Source: Microterricola pindariensis
Lineage (GTDB): Bacteria; Actinomycetota; Actinomycetes; Actinomycetales; Microbacteriaceae
Length of the DNA: 64,000 nt
Direction: 5' to 3'
NCBI RefSeq assembly: GCF_002936985.1
Contig: NZ_MPZN01000003.1
Coordinates: forward strand, 62,001-126,000
A program made the translations under genes and the position numbers. Numbering within the stretch: position 1 is the first letter of the stretch; each line of letters opens with the position of its first letter. The notes beneath the pieces are model-generated. The model searched no databases. It saw only the letters and a list, made by a program, of their open reading frames with translations, and was not told the origin of the DNA. Positions 29,951-37,945 of this stretch are shown piece after piece.

Positions 29951-32142
29951 CGTGCCGCCCTCGTCTCGGTGCTGCCGGATGCGGTCGCAGGCGCGGTCGC
30001 AGGCCTGATCGCGAAGTTGTCGCGGAACAGGGTCGTGGGGTCGTACTGCGCCTTGAGCGCGCGCAGCCGCTCGAGGGTGCGCGGCGGGAAGGCCGCCGCG
30101 ACGCGGTCGGGGCCGGTGGCGGTGTCGAAGCTCAGATACAGGCCGGCGAAGGCGGGCTCGAGCGCCGCCCAGCCCCGGTCCAGCCGCTCGGCGCTCGCGC
30201 CCATCGCCGCCACCGAGAACTGGGCGGAGCGGTGGGCGTAGGCGGTGGCGTCCGGGTCGATGTCGGATGCCGCTCCGCCCGTCGAGCGGATCTGGAAGAA
30301 GTAGCTGGCGCCGCTGCCGAGCAGCCCGGCGGCGGCGCGGGCGAACTCGGGTGTCACGTGCTCGAGCAGGCCGGAGCGGCTGTGCGGCTCCCCGCTGCCG
30401 CCGTTCGCCTCGCCCTGGGCGGGCATCAGCGCCCGGGCGTAGCTGAGGACCTGCACCGACTGCTGGTACATCGGGGCGATATCGGCGAATGGCTGCAGCC
30501 GGCTGATGATCGTCTCGGGGTCATCAGAGTCCACCATCGCAGAGAACCGGGCGAGCAGGGGCTCGCCGGGACGCGCCCCGCCGAGGGTGATGAAGCTGGT
30601 GGTGTCGCGGGGAGTCGCCTCCAGCGTCGCGCCCCACTTCTCCAGAAACCCGGCGGTGTCGCTGGCATCGAAGACGAGCTCGGCCCAGCCGACGCCGGGC
30701 ACGGCCGCCGCCTCGAACTCGAAGGCGGTGGCGATGCCGAAGCTGGGGCCGGCCCCGCGCACGGCCCAGAACAGATCCGGGTTCTCGCTCGCGCTGGCGC
30801 GCACCCGGCTGCCGTCGGCGAGCACGAGTTCGACGGCGCGCAGGTGGTCGATGGTGAGGCCGTGGGCCCGGCCGAGGAACCCGATCCCGCCGGCCGTGGC
30901 GAGGCCGCCGACGCCGACCCCGCCGTAGTCGCCCGAGCTGATCGCCCAGTCGTATGGCTCCAGGGCAGCGGCGACCTCGCCCCAGCGGGCGCCGGGGCCG
31001 ATGCGCACGAGTCGGCGCTCGGTGTCCAGGACCTCGATCTCGTCGAGGGCCGAGACGTCGATGACGATGCCGTCCCGGTTGGTGGAGCGCCCGCTGATGC
31101 CGTGGCCGCCGCTGCGGATGCCGAGCGGCACCTCGTGGTGCCGGCGCGCGAAGGCGACGGCATCCGTCACCTGTTCTGCGGTGTGCGGGCGCAGCACCAG
31201 CCCCGGGCTGCCGCCGCGCATGTAGGTGGAGTGCACCGTGGCGTAGTCGTGGTCGCCGGGCTCGATCGCCGCGAGCGTCAGGGGGATCGAGTCGTAGTCG
31301 ATGCCGGCCACGCGCCGGGCCAGCGCGGCCGCCGGGCGCACCGGCGCGGCGGTGGAGAGGCCGGGGAGGGCGAGGTCGGCGGCCTGGCGCAGTGCCGGGA
31401 CGACCTCGGTGATGAACCGGCGGATGACCGCCGGGTCAGCGCTCCGCAGCAGGATGTCGCCGACGCCCTTCCCGATCACCAGCGGCAGCAGCTGCGCCGC
31501 CCACGCGGTGCTCGGCACGTCGCTCTGCTCGATCTCGAGCACTCGTCGGATCTCGCGGGGGTCCCGGCCGGCCGCGCGCGCGGCGGCGTCGACGATCGCG
31601 TTGCCGTCCGGCTCCGCGCCGAGCCAGCCGTCGGCGCGCTGCCCTGTCAGATGCATCATGGACGCGTCGGCGCCCTGCACGACGATCGGCACCCGGTGGG
31701 CGGGCCTCGGGCCACCGGCGGCGCCGTGCAGCTGGTAGTGCTCGCCGTCGTAGCGGAGTGCGGCGCGCGCCTCGCCCTCCCAGATGCCGCGGATGACGTC
31801 GATGGCCTCGCCGAGTGCCGCCGCGTCGGAGTCGGAATCGGAGTCCAGGGTGAGTCCGAGTTCCAGCCGTCCTCCAGAGAGCAGGTCGAGGCTCGCGGCT
31901 GCCCGGCCGAGCACCGCCGGGTTGTGCTCGCCGAGGCTGACGAGGGGGGAGAGGATGATTCTCCCGGTGCCGGCCGCGAGCCAGGAGGCCACGCTCCACG
32001 CGTCCAGTTCGCCGGCATCGGGCACCGAGACGAGGTCGTAGCCCAGGTCCTCGGCCAGGGCGACCCGTTCGGCCATGCCCGCCGGAGCGCTCGATCGCAG
32101 CGAGAGTCCGAAGCGCAGCGGGTGCCCGTAGTTGTTGTCCAC
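29947..32142 (-). CDS. Fusion of LLM oxidoreductase and FAD-linked BBE-type oxidase
   Basis: This 731-residue protein joins two flavoenzyme classes in one uninterrupted frame. Residues ~1-265 are an LLM TIM barrel (RAAASLDLLSGGRLELGL, HLTGQRADGWLG). After a linker, residues ~290-730 form an FAD_binding_4 plus BBE oxidase, with predicted covalent His near 347 in RSGGHGISGRS, GGVGVGGLATAGGIGFLGR and the C-terminal YDPTTLFRDNF. As in the 462-residue oxidase, no second cysteinyl link is visible. Start GTG at 32142; the promoter is clear. Neither half looks degenerate. A two-step oxidation/reduction of one substrate with channelling is an inference. Confidence 0.88.
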   Translation of the reverse strand: MDNNYGHPLRFGLSLRSSAPAGMAERVALAEDLGYDLVSVPDAGELDAWSVASWLAAGTGRIILSPLVSLGEHNPAVLGRAAASLDLLSGGRLELGLTLDSDSDSDAAALGEAIDVIRGIWEGEARAALRYDGEHYQLHGAAGGPRPAHRVPIVVQGADASMMHLTGQRADGWLGAEPDGNAIVDAAARAAGRDPREIRRVLEIEQSDVPSTAWAAQLLPLVIGKGVGDILLRSADPAVIRRFITEVVPALRQAADLALPGLSTAAPVRPAAALARRVAGIDYDSIPLTLAAIEPGDHDYATVHSTYMRGGSPGLVLRPHTAEQVTDAVAFARRHHEVPLGIRSGGHGISGRSTNRDGIVIDVSALDEIEVLDTERRLVRIGPGARWGEVAAALEPYDWAISSGDYGGVGVGGLATAGGIGFLGRAHGLTIDHLRAVELVLADGSRVRASASENPDLFWAVRGAGPSFGIATAFEFEAAAVPGVGWAELVFDASDTAGFLEKWGATLEATPRDTTSFITLGGARPGEPLLARFSAMVDSDDPETIISRLQPFADIAPMYQQSVQVLSYARALMPAQGEANGGSGEPHSRSGLLEHVTPEFARAAAGLLGSGASYFFQIRSTGGAASDIDPDATAYAHRSAQFSVAAMGASAERLDRGWAALEPAFAGLYLSFDTATGPDRVAAAFPPRTLERLRALKAQYDPTTLFRDNFAIRPATAPATASGSTETRAAR

Positions 32143-32177
32143 GCTTCCAGCTTGGGGGTCTGGAGGTGTCGACGCAA
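32143..32177 (-). promoter_or_regulatory. Promoter of the LLM-BBE fusion operon
   Basis: On the minus strand TTGCGT (32177-32172) is followed by a 17-bp spacer, CAAGCT (32154-32149) and 6 nt to the GTG start. The spacing is ideal for a housekeeping-sigma promoter with a leaderless message. Confidence 0.55.
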
Positions 32178-32265
32178 AGCGGCGGTAAGTCGCTAATTAT
32201 GGGTAAGTGCCGCGCGTTCGCGGTGGGCGGCCGTGGCCGCGGTTGTGTGGCGGCGCGGCCGGCCG

Positions 32266-32311
32266 TATGATTTCTAGAGCGATATGCGAACCACGAGTTC
32301 TAATATCGAAC
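32266..32311 (+). promoter_or_regulatory. Putative promoter and operator of the hydroxybenzoate monooxygenase gene
   Basis: A -10-like TATGAT (32266-32271) is followed by overlapping symmetric elements: CGATAT (32280-32285) opposed by ATATCG (32303-32308), and GAAC-N5-GTTC (32288-32300). The position just downstream of the -10 would suit a repressor. The ~115-nt leader then runs to the GTG start. No dedicated regulator gene is adjacent, so the binding protein is unknown. Confidence 0.4.
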
Positions 32312-32393
32312 AACGCCAGTGGGTGGCATCCGAATTGCCGCTCCCCGTGCCACCCAGCGTGCCCCAGCGCCACACAGAGAAGTGAGGAAACCC

Positions 32394-34286
32394 GTGCAGT
32401 TCCACCACCACGGATACGTGTCCACCGACCCGCGAGTGCAGCCGGCTGCCGGGGTCGGTGTCGACCGCCCCGACGAGCTGCCAGAGAACGTGGATGTGCT
32501 GATCGTGGGGACGGGCCCGGCCGGTGTCATCACCGCTGCACAGCTCTCCATGTTCCCGAACGTGACGACGCGCATCATCGAGCGCCGCGGCGAGCGCCTC
32601 GCGATCGGCCAGGCCGACGGCATCCAGGCCCGCAGCGTCGAGACGTTCCAGGCCTTCGGTTTTGCGGAGCGGATCATCGCCGAGGCGTACCACATCACCG
32701 AGATGGCGTTCTGGAAGCCCGACGGCAGCAAGCCGGAGAACATCGTGCGCACCGCCCGCGCCGTCGACGACCCCACCGGCATCAGCGAGTTCCCGCACCT
32801 CATCGTCAACCAGGCCCGCGTGCTGGACTACTTCACCGAGTACATGGCGAACGCCCCGACGCGGATGAAGCCGGACTACGGCTACGAGTTCGTCAGCCTC
32901 GAGAACACGAAGGCGGGGGAGTACCCCGTCACGGTCACCCTCGTGCACACCACGGGCGAGCGGGCCGGCCAGAAGAAGATCGTCAACGCCAAGTACGTCG
33001 TCGGCGCCGACGGCGCCCGCAGCGGCGTGCGCGACTCGATCGGCTGCTCGCTCCGCGGCGACCAGGCCAAGCACGCCTGGGGCGTGATGGACGTTCTCGC
33101 CGTCACCGACTTCCCCGACATCCGCACCAAGTGCGCCATCCAGTCGGACGAGCACGGCAATATCCTGCTGATCCCGCGCGAGGGCGGCCAGCTCTTCCGC
33201 ATGTACGTCGACCTCGGCGAGGTGGCCGAAGACGACAACGGCGAGGTGCGCAAGACCACGATCGAGCAGATCATCGCGCAGGCCAACGCGATCATGCACC
33301 CGTACACGGTCGAGGTGAAGGACGTGCCCTGGCACAGCGTCTACGAGGTGGGCCACCGCCTGACCGACCGCTTCGACGACGTGCTTCCCGAGGAGATCGG
33401 CACGCGCACCCCGCGCGTCTTCATCACCGGCGACGCCTGCCACACGCACAGCGCCAAGGCAGGCCAGGGCATGAACGTGTCGATGCAGGACGGCTTCAAC
33501 ATCGGGTGGAAGCTCGGCTACGTGCTCGACGGCCGCAGCCCGGAAACCCTGCTCAGCACCTACTCGGCCGAGCGCCAGGTGATCGCCAAGAACCTGATCG
33601 ACTTCGACAAGCAATGGTCGACGCTGATGGCGACCAAGCCGGAGGACCTCGGCGACCCGACCGAGCTCGAGGACTTCTACACCCGCACCGCCGAGTTCCC
33701 GGCCGGCTTCATGACGCAGTACACCCCGTCGATGCTGATCGGCGAGGCCACGCACCAGGAGCTCGCGAGCGGTTTCCCGATCGGCAAGCGCTTCAAGTCC
33801 TCGCCCGTCACCCGGGTCTGCGACACCAACCCCGTGCAGCTCGGCCACCACCACCGGGCCGACGGCCGCTGGCGTGTCTATGCCTTCGCGGATGCCGCGG
33901 CGCCCGGCGAGGCCTCGGCGCTCGGCGACTGGGCCGACTGGCTGCGCACCGCGCCGGACTCGCCGCTCACCGTGCACACGCCGGCCGGCGGCGACATCGA
34001 CGCCGTGTTCGACGTCAAGGTGGTCTACCAGCAGCCCCACACCGAGTTCGACCTCGGCAGCGTGCCCGAGACGTTCCTGCCGAAGACCGGACCGTTCGGC
34101 CTGATCGACTACGAGAAGGTCTACGCCGCGCTGCCGGCCGACGACATCTTCGAGCAGCGCGGCATCAGCCGCACCGGCGCGGTCGTCGTGGTGCGGCCGG
34201 ACCAGTACGTGGCCGCCGTGCTGCCGCTGTCGGCAACCGGAGAACTCGCCGAGTTCTTCGCGCAGAACCTGCTGCCGGCCAACTAG
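32394..34286 (+). CDS. mobA: 3-Hydroxybenzoate 4-monooxygenase-like flavoprotein
   Basis: This 630-residue class A flavoprotein resembles MobA of Comamonas (as recalled), which hydroxylates 3-hydroxybenzoate to protocatechuate, and phenol 2-monooxygenases. It has FAD motif GTGPAGVITAAQL near residue 45, LAIGQADGIQARS near 80, GADGARSGVRDSIG near 205, the ribityl motif FITGDACHTHSAKAGQGMN near 345 and a C-terminal thioredoxin-like domain. The GTG at 32394 is chosen because GAGGA lies 6 nt upstream and it gives the family N-terminus (QFHHHGY). No ring-cleavage genes are nearby. The substrate could be another phenol. Confidence 0.85.
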   Translation: MQFHHHGYVSTDPRVQPAAGVGVDRPDELPENVDVLIVGTGPAGVITAAQLSMFPNVTTRIIERRGERLAIGQADGIQARSVETFQAFGFAERIIAEAYHITEMAFWKPDGSKPENIVRTARAVDDPTGISEFPHLIVNQARVLDYFTEYMANAPTRMKPDYGYEFVSLENTKAGEYPVTVTLVHTTGERAGQKKIVNAKYVVGADGARSGVRDSIGCSLRGDQAKHAWGVMDVLAVTDFPDIRTKCAIQSDEHGNILLIPREGGQLFRMYVDLGEVAEDDNGEVRKTTIEQIIAQANAIMHPYTVEVKDVPWHSVYEVGHRLTDRFDDVLPEEIGTRTPRVFITGDACHTHSAKAGQGMNVSMQDGFNIGWKLGYVLDGRSPETLLSTYSAERQVIAKNLIDFDKQWSTLMATKPEDLGDPTELEDFYTRTAEFPAGFMTQYTPSMLIGEATHQELASGFPIGKRFKSSPVTRVCDTNPVQLGHHHRADGRWRVYAFADAAAPGEASALGDWADWLRTAPDSPLTVHTPAGGDIDAVFDVKVVYQQPHTEFDLGSVPETFLPKTGPFGLIDYEKVYAALPADDIFEQRGISRTGAVVVVRPDQYVAAVLPLSATGELAEFFAQNLLPAN

Positions 34287-34296
34287 CAGGGCAGGA

Positions 34297-34333
34297 CGAG
34301 GGGCGGGCCAGCATCACGCTGGCCCGCCCCTCG
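34297..34333. terminator. Strong bidirectional terminator
   Basis: A perfect 16-bp inverted repeat (34297-34312 with 34318-34333) has a 5-nt ATCAC loop and lies between the convergent monooxygenase and small membrane protein genes. Confidence 0.85.
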
Positions 34334-34338
34334 CCATC

Positions 34339-34749
34339 TCAAGTGTCGGAGGCGAAGTAGGCGTTCGCGCGCCCGGTGTAGAGCAGCACGAGCACGGCCA
34401 CCGAGACGAGGATGCTGACGACGGCGAACCAGATCAGCCACAGCGCCAGCTGGGTCAGGAAGACGGCCCCCACGATCGAGAGCACCTGGAAGATCGTCAT
34501 CACCACCCGGGCGCCGTTGATGCCTGTGAACAGGCCGCCGGCGACAATGAGGATCACGGCGCCGAGGATCGTGACGGCAATCGCCAGGGTGAGGAACGGC
34601 ACGGCACCGCCGAAGCCCTCCACCAGCTCGGTGTTGTTGATCTGCAGGAGCAGCAGGATGCCGGTGATCAGGTTGCCGGCGCCGGAGACCCAGGCGATCA
34701 CCGCGACGACGGTGACGCCGACCGGGCGGGACGGCACGGGCGCGGTCAT
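34339..34749 (-). CDS. Small four-helix membrane protein
   Basis: This 136-residue protein has four predicted transmembrane helices (near residues 10-32, 48-72, 78-98 and 100-126) and no catalytic motif. The helix-1 pattern VGVTVVAVIAWVSGAGNLITGI occurs in DUF7144-like or uncharacterised actinobacterial membrane proteins; I do not assign a family. The ATG at 34749 follows a strong GGAGGAGGAG site. It is divergent from the DUF6325 gene. Confidence 0.75.
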   Translation of the reverse strand: MTAPVPSRPVGVTVVAVIAWVSGAGNLITGILLLLQINNTELVEGFGGAVPFLTLAIAVTILGAVILIVAGGLFTGINGARVVMTIFQVLSIVGAVFLTQLALWLIWFAVVSILVSVAVLVLLYTGRANAYFASDT

Positions 34750-34895
34750 GGGCTCCTCCTCCTGCTCGGACGGCTGCCGTTGCACGCTAACCCGGCGCCG
34801 GGGCTGGCGCTTCACCCGAACTGCGTGATGCGTTTGCCCGGGGGCGGCGGGACCATCAAGGAGTCTGGCAGGTCGGCGTGAGGAGAGGCGTTGCG

Positions 34896-35324
34896 ATGAG
34901 TGACTTGGAATTCGGACCTGTCGAGTTGGTGCTCGCCGCCTTCGAGGGTGATAGCCCCAACGTCGGGGTGATCGAGGCCGTGATGAGCCTGGTGGATGCC
35001 GGCACAGTCCGCCTGCTCGACCTCGTGCAGGTGTCTCGCTCGGAGTCCGGCGAGCTGAGCTTTCTCGAGGTCGACGAGGCCGGCATCACGGTCGGAGAGA
35101 TGGACATGGAGCTCAGCGGTCTTGCCTCGGAGGAAGACTTGAACGAGTTCGGCGCGAATGTGCCGCCCGGCACCTCGGCGCTGCTGCTCGTCGTTGAACT
35201 GCGCTGGGCGGTGCACCTCGCCTCCCGCCTGGCCGAGTCCAACGGCTACGTCATTGATTTCCTGCGCATCCCGGCCCCGGCAGTCAACGCCGTCGTCGCC
35301 GAGGCGCGAGCCGTGAGCGACTAG
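34896..35324 (+). CDS. DUF6325 family protein
   Basis: This 142-residue protein fits the DUF6325 pattern: FGPVELVLAAFEGD at the start, VDAGTVRLLDLVQVSR in the middle, and a C-terminal ALLLVVELRWAVHLASRLAES. The fold is probably alpha/beta and cytoplasmic. Family genes usually precede a SHOCT-domain gene, as here (15 bp). The ATG at 34896 has GAGGAGAGG upstream. The function is unknown; a stress role is inferred from company. Confidence 0.78.
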   Translation: MSDLEFGPVELVLAAFEGDSPNVGVIEAVMSLVDAGTVRLLDLVQVSRSESGELSFLEVDEAGITVGEMDMELSGLASEEDLNEFGANVPPGTSALLLVVELRWAVHLASRLAESNGYVIDFLRIPAPAVNAVVAEARAVSD

Positions 35325-35339
35325 AGAAAGGTGCAGCAG

Positions 35340-35660
35340 ATGGCCCCCCTTCGGAGAATGGGACGACCCGGGCTGATCGGCATGGCCGCGCGTACAGCGG
35401 TCGTCGCCGGAACGGCAACGGCCGTCAGCGGCAACGTCGCCCGCCGCCAGCAGAACCGGGCGAACGAGCAGAACGAGGCCCAGGCGTACGAGCAGCAGCA
35501 GGCCTACGAGCAGCAGCAGGCGGCCATGGCCCCACCGCCGGCCGCGGCGCCCGCGGCGACGGACACCGTTGGCCAGATCCAGCGGCTGGCCGAGCTGAAG
35601 GCCCAAGGGCTGCTGAGCGAAGAAGAGTTCACGGCGGCCAAGGCCAAGCTGCTCGGTTAA
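35340..35660 (+). CDS. SHOCT domain protein with Gln-rich linker
   Basis: This 106-residue protein has a short N-terminal amphipathic or weakly hydrophobic segment (GLIGMAARTAVVAGTATAV), a Gln/Tyr-rich repeat (YEQQQ twice) and a C-terminal SHOCT helix pair (IQRLAELKAQGLLSEEEFTAAKAKLL). SHOCT domains are thought to mediate oligomerisation or protein contacts. The ATG at 35340 follows GAAAGGTG. It is operonic with the DUF6325 gene and lies 58 bp before the AI-2E family gene. Confidence 0.85.
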   Translation: MAPLRRMGRPGLIGMAARTAVVAGTATAVSGNVARRQQNRANEQNEAQAYEQQQAYEQQQAAMAPPPAAAPAATDTVGQIQRLAELKAQGLLSEEEFTAAKAKLLG

Positions 35661-35718
35661 CGCCCCGCCCGCGGCGCCCCGGCGCCGCCGGCATTCGCAC
35701 GCGGAGGCTGGAGCAGGC

Positions 35719-36921
35719 ATGTCCGAGACAACCCCAGAATCGGCTGGCCCGGCGCCGGCGCGGCGGTATTCGCGCGGCGTCGTGATCCTCGTCGGCCTGG
35801 CCGCCGGCACGGTCGTCGCCGTGGGGATGAGCAGCATCCGGTCGATCCTCGGCCCGGTGCTGCTCACCGTCGTGCTCACGATCTGCGCCCAGCCCGTGCG
35901 CACCGCGCTGGAACGCCGCGGGGTTCCGCGCGGGCTGGCGACCGGCTCCGTCGTCCTGGTGCTGTTCGCCGGGCTCGCCGGGCTCGCCTACACCTTCGTG
36001 ATCGCGGTGACGCAGTTCGTCGCGATGCTCCCCGACTACGCGGACCAGTTCGCCGCGATCGCCGCCAACTTTGGAGACTTCCTGCAGAAGCTGGGCGTCG
36101 GAACCAACGAGATCGAGCAGGTCAAGAGCGGCTTCGACCCGAGCGCCATTGCGGGGTTCTTCGGAGGGCTCGTCGGCGGGGTCGCGAGCATCACGGCCAC
36201 CCTCGTCATCATCCTCACCATGCTGATCCTCCTCGCGGCGGACGCCTCCTACGTTCCGACGGTGCTGGTGCAGCTCGGGCAGCGGCGGCCGCACCTCAAG
36301 GAGGCCCTCGTCGAGTACGCGAGCGGGGTGCGCCGGTACATGGTCGTCACCACCGTGCTCGGCCTGATCCAGGGTGCGATCAACGGCATTGCGCTCTGGC
36401 TGCTGCATGTTCCGGCCGCCCTGCTCTGGGCAATCCTGGCCTTCCTCTGCAGTTACATCCCCAACATCGGCTACTTCATCGCGATCATCCCGCCGCTCGT
36501 GTTCGGCTACTTCGTCGGCGGCTGGCCGACGTTCATCGCGGTGATCATCATCTATGGCCTGGTTAACGCCGTCGTGCAGTCAATCATCCAGCCGCGGGTG
36601 GTCGGCAACGCGGTCGCGCTCAGCCAGTCGCTCACCTTCTTCTCCGTGCTGTTCTGGGCGATTGTGATCGGGCCGATCGGCGCCGTTCTGGCCATCCCGC
36701 TCACGCTGTTGGCCCGCGCTGTGCTGGTGGACGCCGACCCGACGATGCGCTGGTGGCGGCCGGCTCTCGGCGACGTCGGCGAGGCCCGGTCGATCATGGC
36801 GGCCGCCGACGCGGAGGCCAAGGCGAACCGGCACCGGGACGCCGGCCACACGCACGAGCAGCGGACGCGAAGGAGCGGGACCGGCACACATCCGCCGATC
36901 CCGCCCCGGGACGAAGAGTGA
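35719..36921 (+). CDS. AI-2E family transporter (TqsA/PerM-like)
   Basis: This 400-residue membrane protein belongs to the AI-2E transporter family (PF01594): about eight helices, the motif LLWAILAFLCSYIPNIGYFIAIIPP split by a loop, the QSIIQPRVVGNAVALSQ signature and GPIGAVLAIPLTLL in the last helices. A His/Arg-rich tail follows. Despite the name, substrates vary (sodium/proton antiport in some). The ATG at 35719 follows GGAG. It is convergent with the second SHOCT gene, 8 bp away. Confidence 0.92.
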   Translation: MSETTPESAGPAPARRYSRGVVILVGLAAGTVVAVGMSSIRSILGPVLLTVVLTICAQPVRTALERRGVPRGLATGSVVLVLFAGLAGLAYTFVIAVTQFVAMLPDYADQFAAIAANFGDFLQKLGVGTNEIEQVKSGFDPSAIAGFFGGLVGGVASITATLVIILTMLILLAADASYVPTVLVQLGQRRPHLKEALVEYASGVRRYMVVTTVLGLIQGAINGIALWLLHVPAALLWAILAFLCSYIPNIGYFIAIIPPLVFGYFVGGWPTFIAVIIIYGLVNAVVQSIIQPRVVGNAVALSQSLTFFSVLFWAIVIGPIGAVLAIPLTLLARAVLVDADPTMRWWRPALGDVGEARSIMAAADAEAKANRHRDAGHTHEQRTRRSGTGTHPPIPPRDEE

Positions 36922-36929
36922 CGCGAGCC

Positions 36930-37310
36930 TCAGCTGGCGGCGAGCGCCTTCGACTTGAGCGCCTCGAACTCCGGCTGGGTGATGGCCCCGGCGTCCAGCA
37001 GCTGCTTCGCCTTCTCGATCTCGACAGCCGGGGAGCTGCTCGCGACCTCCCGGATGTACTCGTCGGTCTGCCGCTGCGCGTGCCGGTAGTCGTCCATGCG
37101 GCGCTCGGACATGCTCTTGCCGCGGGCGATCAGGTACACGAAGGTGGCCAGGAAGGGCAGAAAGACGAGGAACAGCGCCCAGAGCGCCTTCTGCCAGCCG
37201 TTCAGGGTGTGGTCCCGGAACATGTCGATGATGACGGTGATGAAGATCCAGATGCACGCAATGGTGATGTACACCCAGAACAGCCAGATTAAGTAGTCCC
37301 AAAAACTCAT
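36930..37310 (-). CDS. PLD nuclease N-terminal-like membrane protein with SHOCT domain
   Basis: This 126-residue protein has two N-terminal transmembrane helices (MSFWDYLIWLFWVYITIACIWI is the first; WALFLVFLPFLATFVYLIARG the second) as in PLDc_N proteins, and a C-terminal SHOCT helix pair (EIEKAKQLLDAGAITQPEFEALKSKAL). It pairs by type with the SHOCT gene on the other side of the AI-2E gene. The role is unknown, possibly membrane stress. Confidence 0.88.
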   Translation of the reverse strand: MSFWDYLIWLFWVYITIACIWIFITVIIDMFRDHTLNGWQKALWALFLVFLPFLATFVYLIARGKSMSERRMDDYRHAQRQTDEYIREVASSSPAVEIEKAKQLLDAGAITQPEFEALKSKALAAS

Positions 37311-37578
37311 GGTGCGTGCCGCCTCTCAGATCGCCGCGCATCCGGTGGCTCGCGGTCGGCTCGAACGTATTGCGCCGTCCCGGCAGCCGCATCATCCCAT
37401 TCACATGATGGTGCGGCTGAGCGGCGCAGCGGCCGGGCGGGCAGCAACGGTCGGGCGTGTTCACCCCATCCGGATGACGCGCTCTCGGCCAAGAGGGCGT
37501 CGACTATGGGAGGGACCCGATGCGGCGAGTCGCCCCAGGGCAATGGCGTCGGTCGGCAGAGACACGCGGGAGGACGAT

Positions 37579-37905
37579 GTGCCATCGAACTACACACAGC
37601 GCCTGCGCCGACTGGCGGTCAACCAGCCGAGCGTGCTCGACGACGAGTCCAGTGTCACCGACCCCGGGACGCTGGACCCGAAGACGCTGTGCCTGGCCAG
37701 ACTCGCGGCGCTGATCGCCGTCGGGGGTGCGGAGCCGTCGTTCGGCGAGCAGGTCACGGCCGCGGTGAGCGCCGGGGCGAGCGCCGACGAGATCGTCGAC
37801 GTGCTGTTCGGGATCGTCTCGGTCGTCGGCCTTCCCCGCGTGGTCGCGGCGGCGCCCACCCTCGCCCTGGCGCTGGGCTTCGACGTGGAGGACACGCTGG
37901 GTTGA
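37579..37905 (+). CDS. Carboxymuconolactone decarboxylase/AhpD-fold protein
   Basis: This ~108-residue protein has the CMD fold: LDPKTLCLARLAALIAVGG then VTAAVSAGASADEIVDVLFGIVSVVG and RVVAAAPTLALALG. It lacks the CxxC of AhpD peroxidases, so a redox role is unlikely. The GTG at 37579 is preceded by GGGAGGA; the in-frame ATG at 37543 adds 12 residues and is also possible. A 268-bp gap precedes it with nothing recognised. It is convergent with the MalT-like gene. Confidence 0.82.
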   Translation: MPSNYTQRLRRLAVNQPSVLDDESSVTDPGTLDPKTLCLARLAALIAVGGAEPSFGEQVTAAVSAGASADEIVDVLFGIVSVVGLPRVVAAAPTLALALGFDVEDTLG

Positions 37906-37907
37906 GG

Positions 37908-37935
37908 GCAGCGGGCCGAGTGCAGCGGGCCGAGT
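37908..37935. repeat. Tandem 14-bp duplication
   Basis: GCAGCGGGCCGAGT occurs twice in a row (37908-37921 and 37922-37935) in the gap between convergent genes. It may be a slippage product; no function is seen. Confidence 0.8.
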
Positions 37936-37945
37936 TCCGGCGCCG

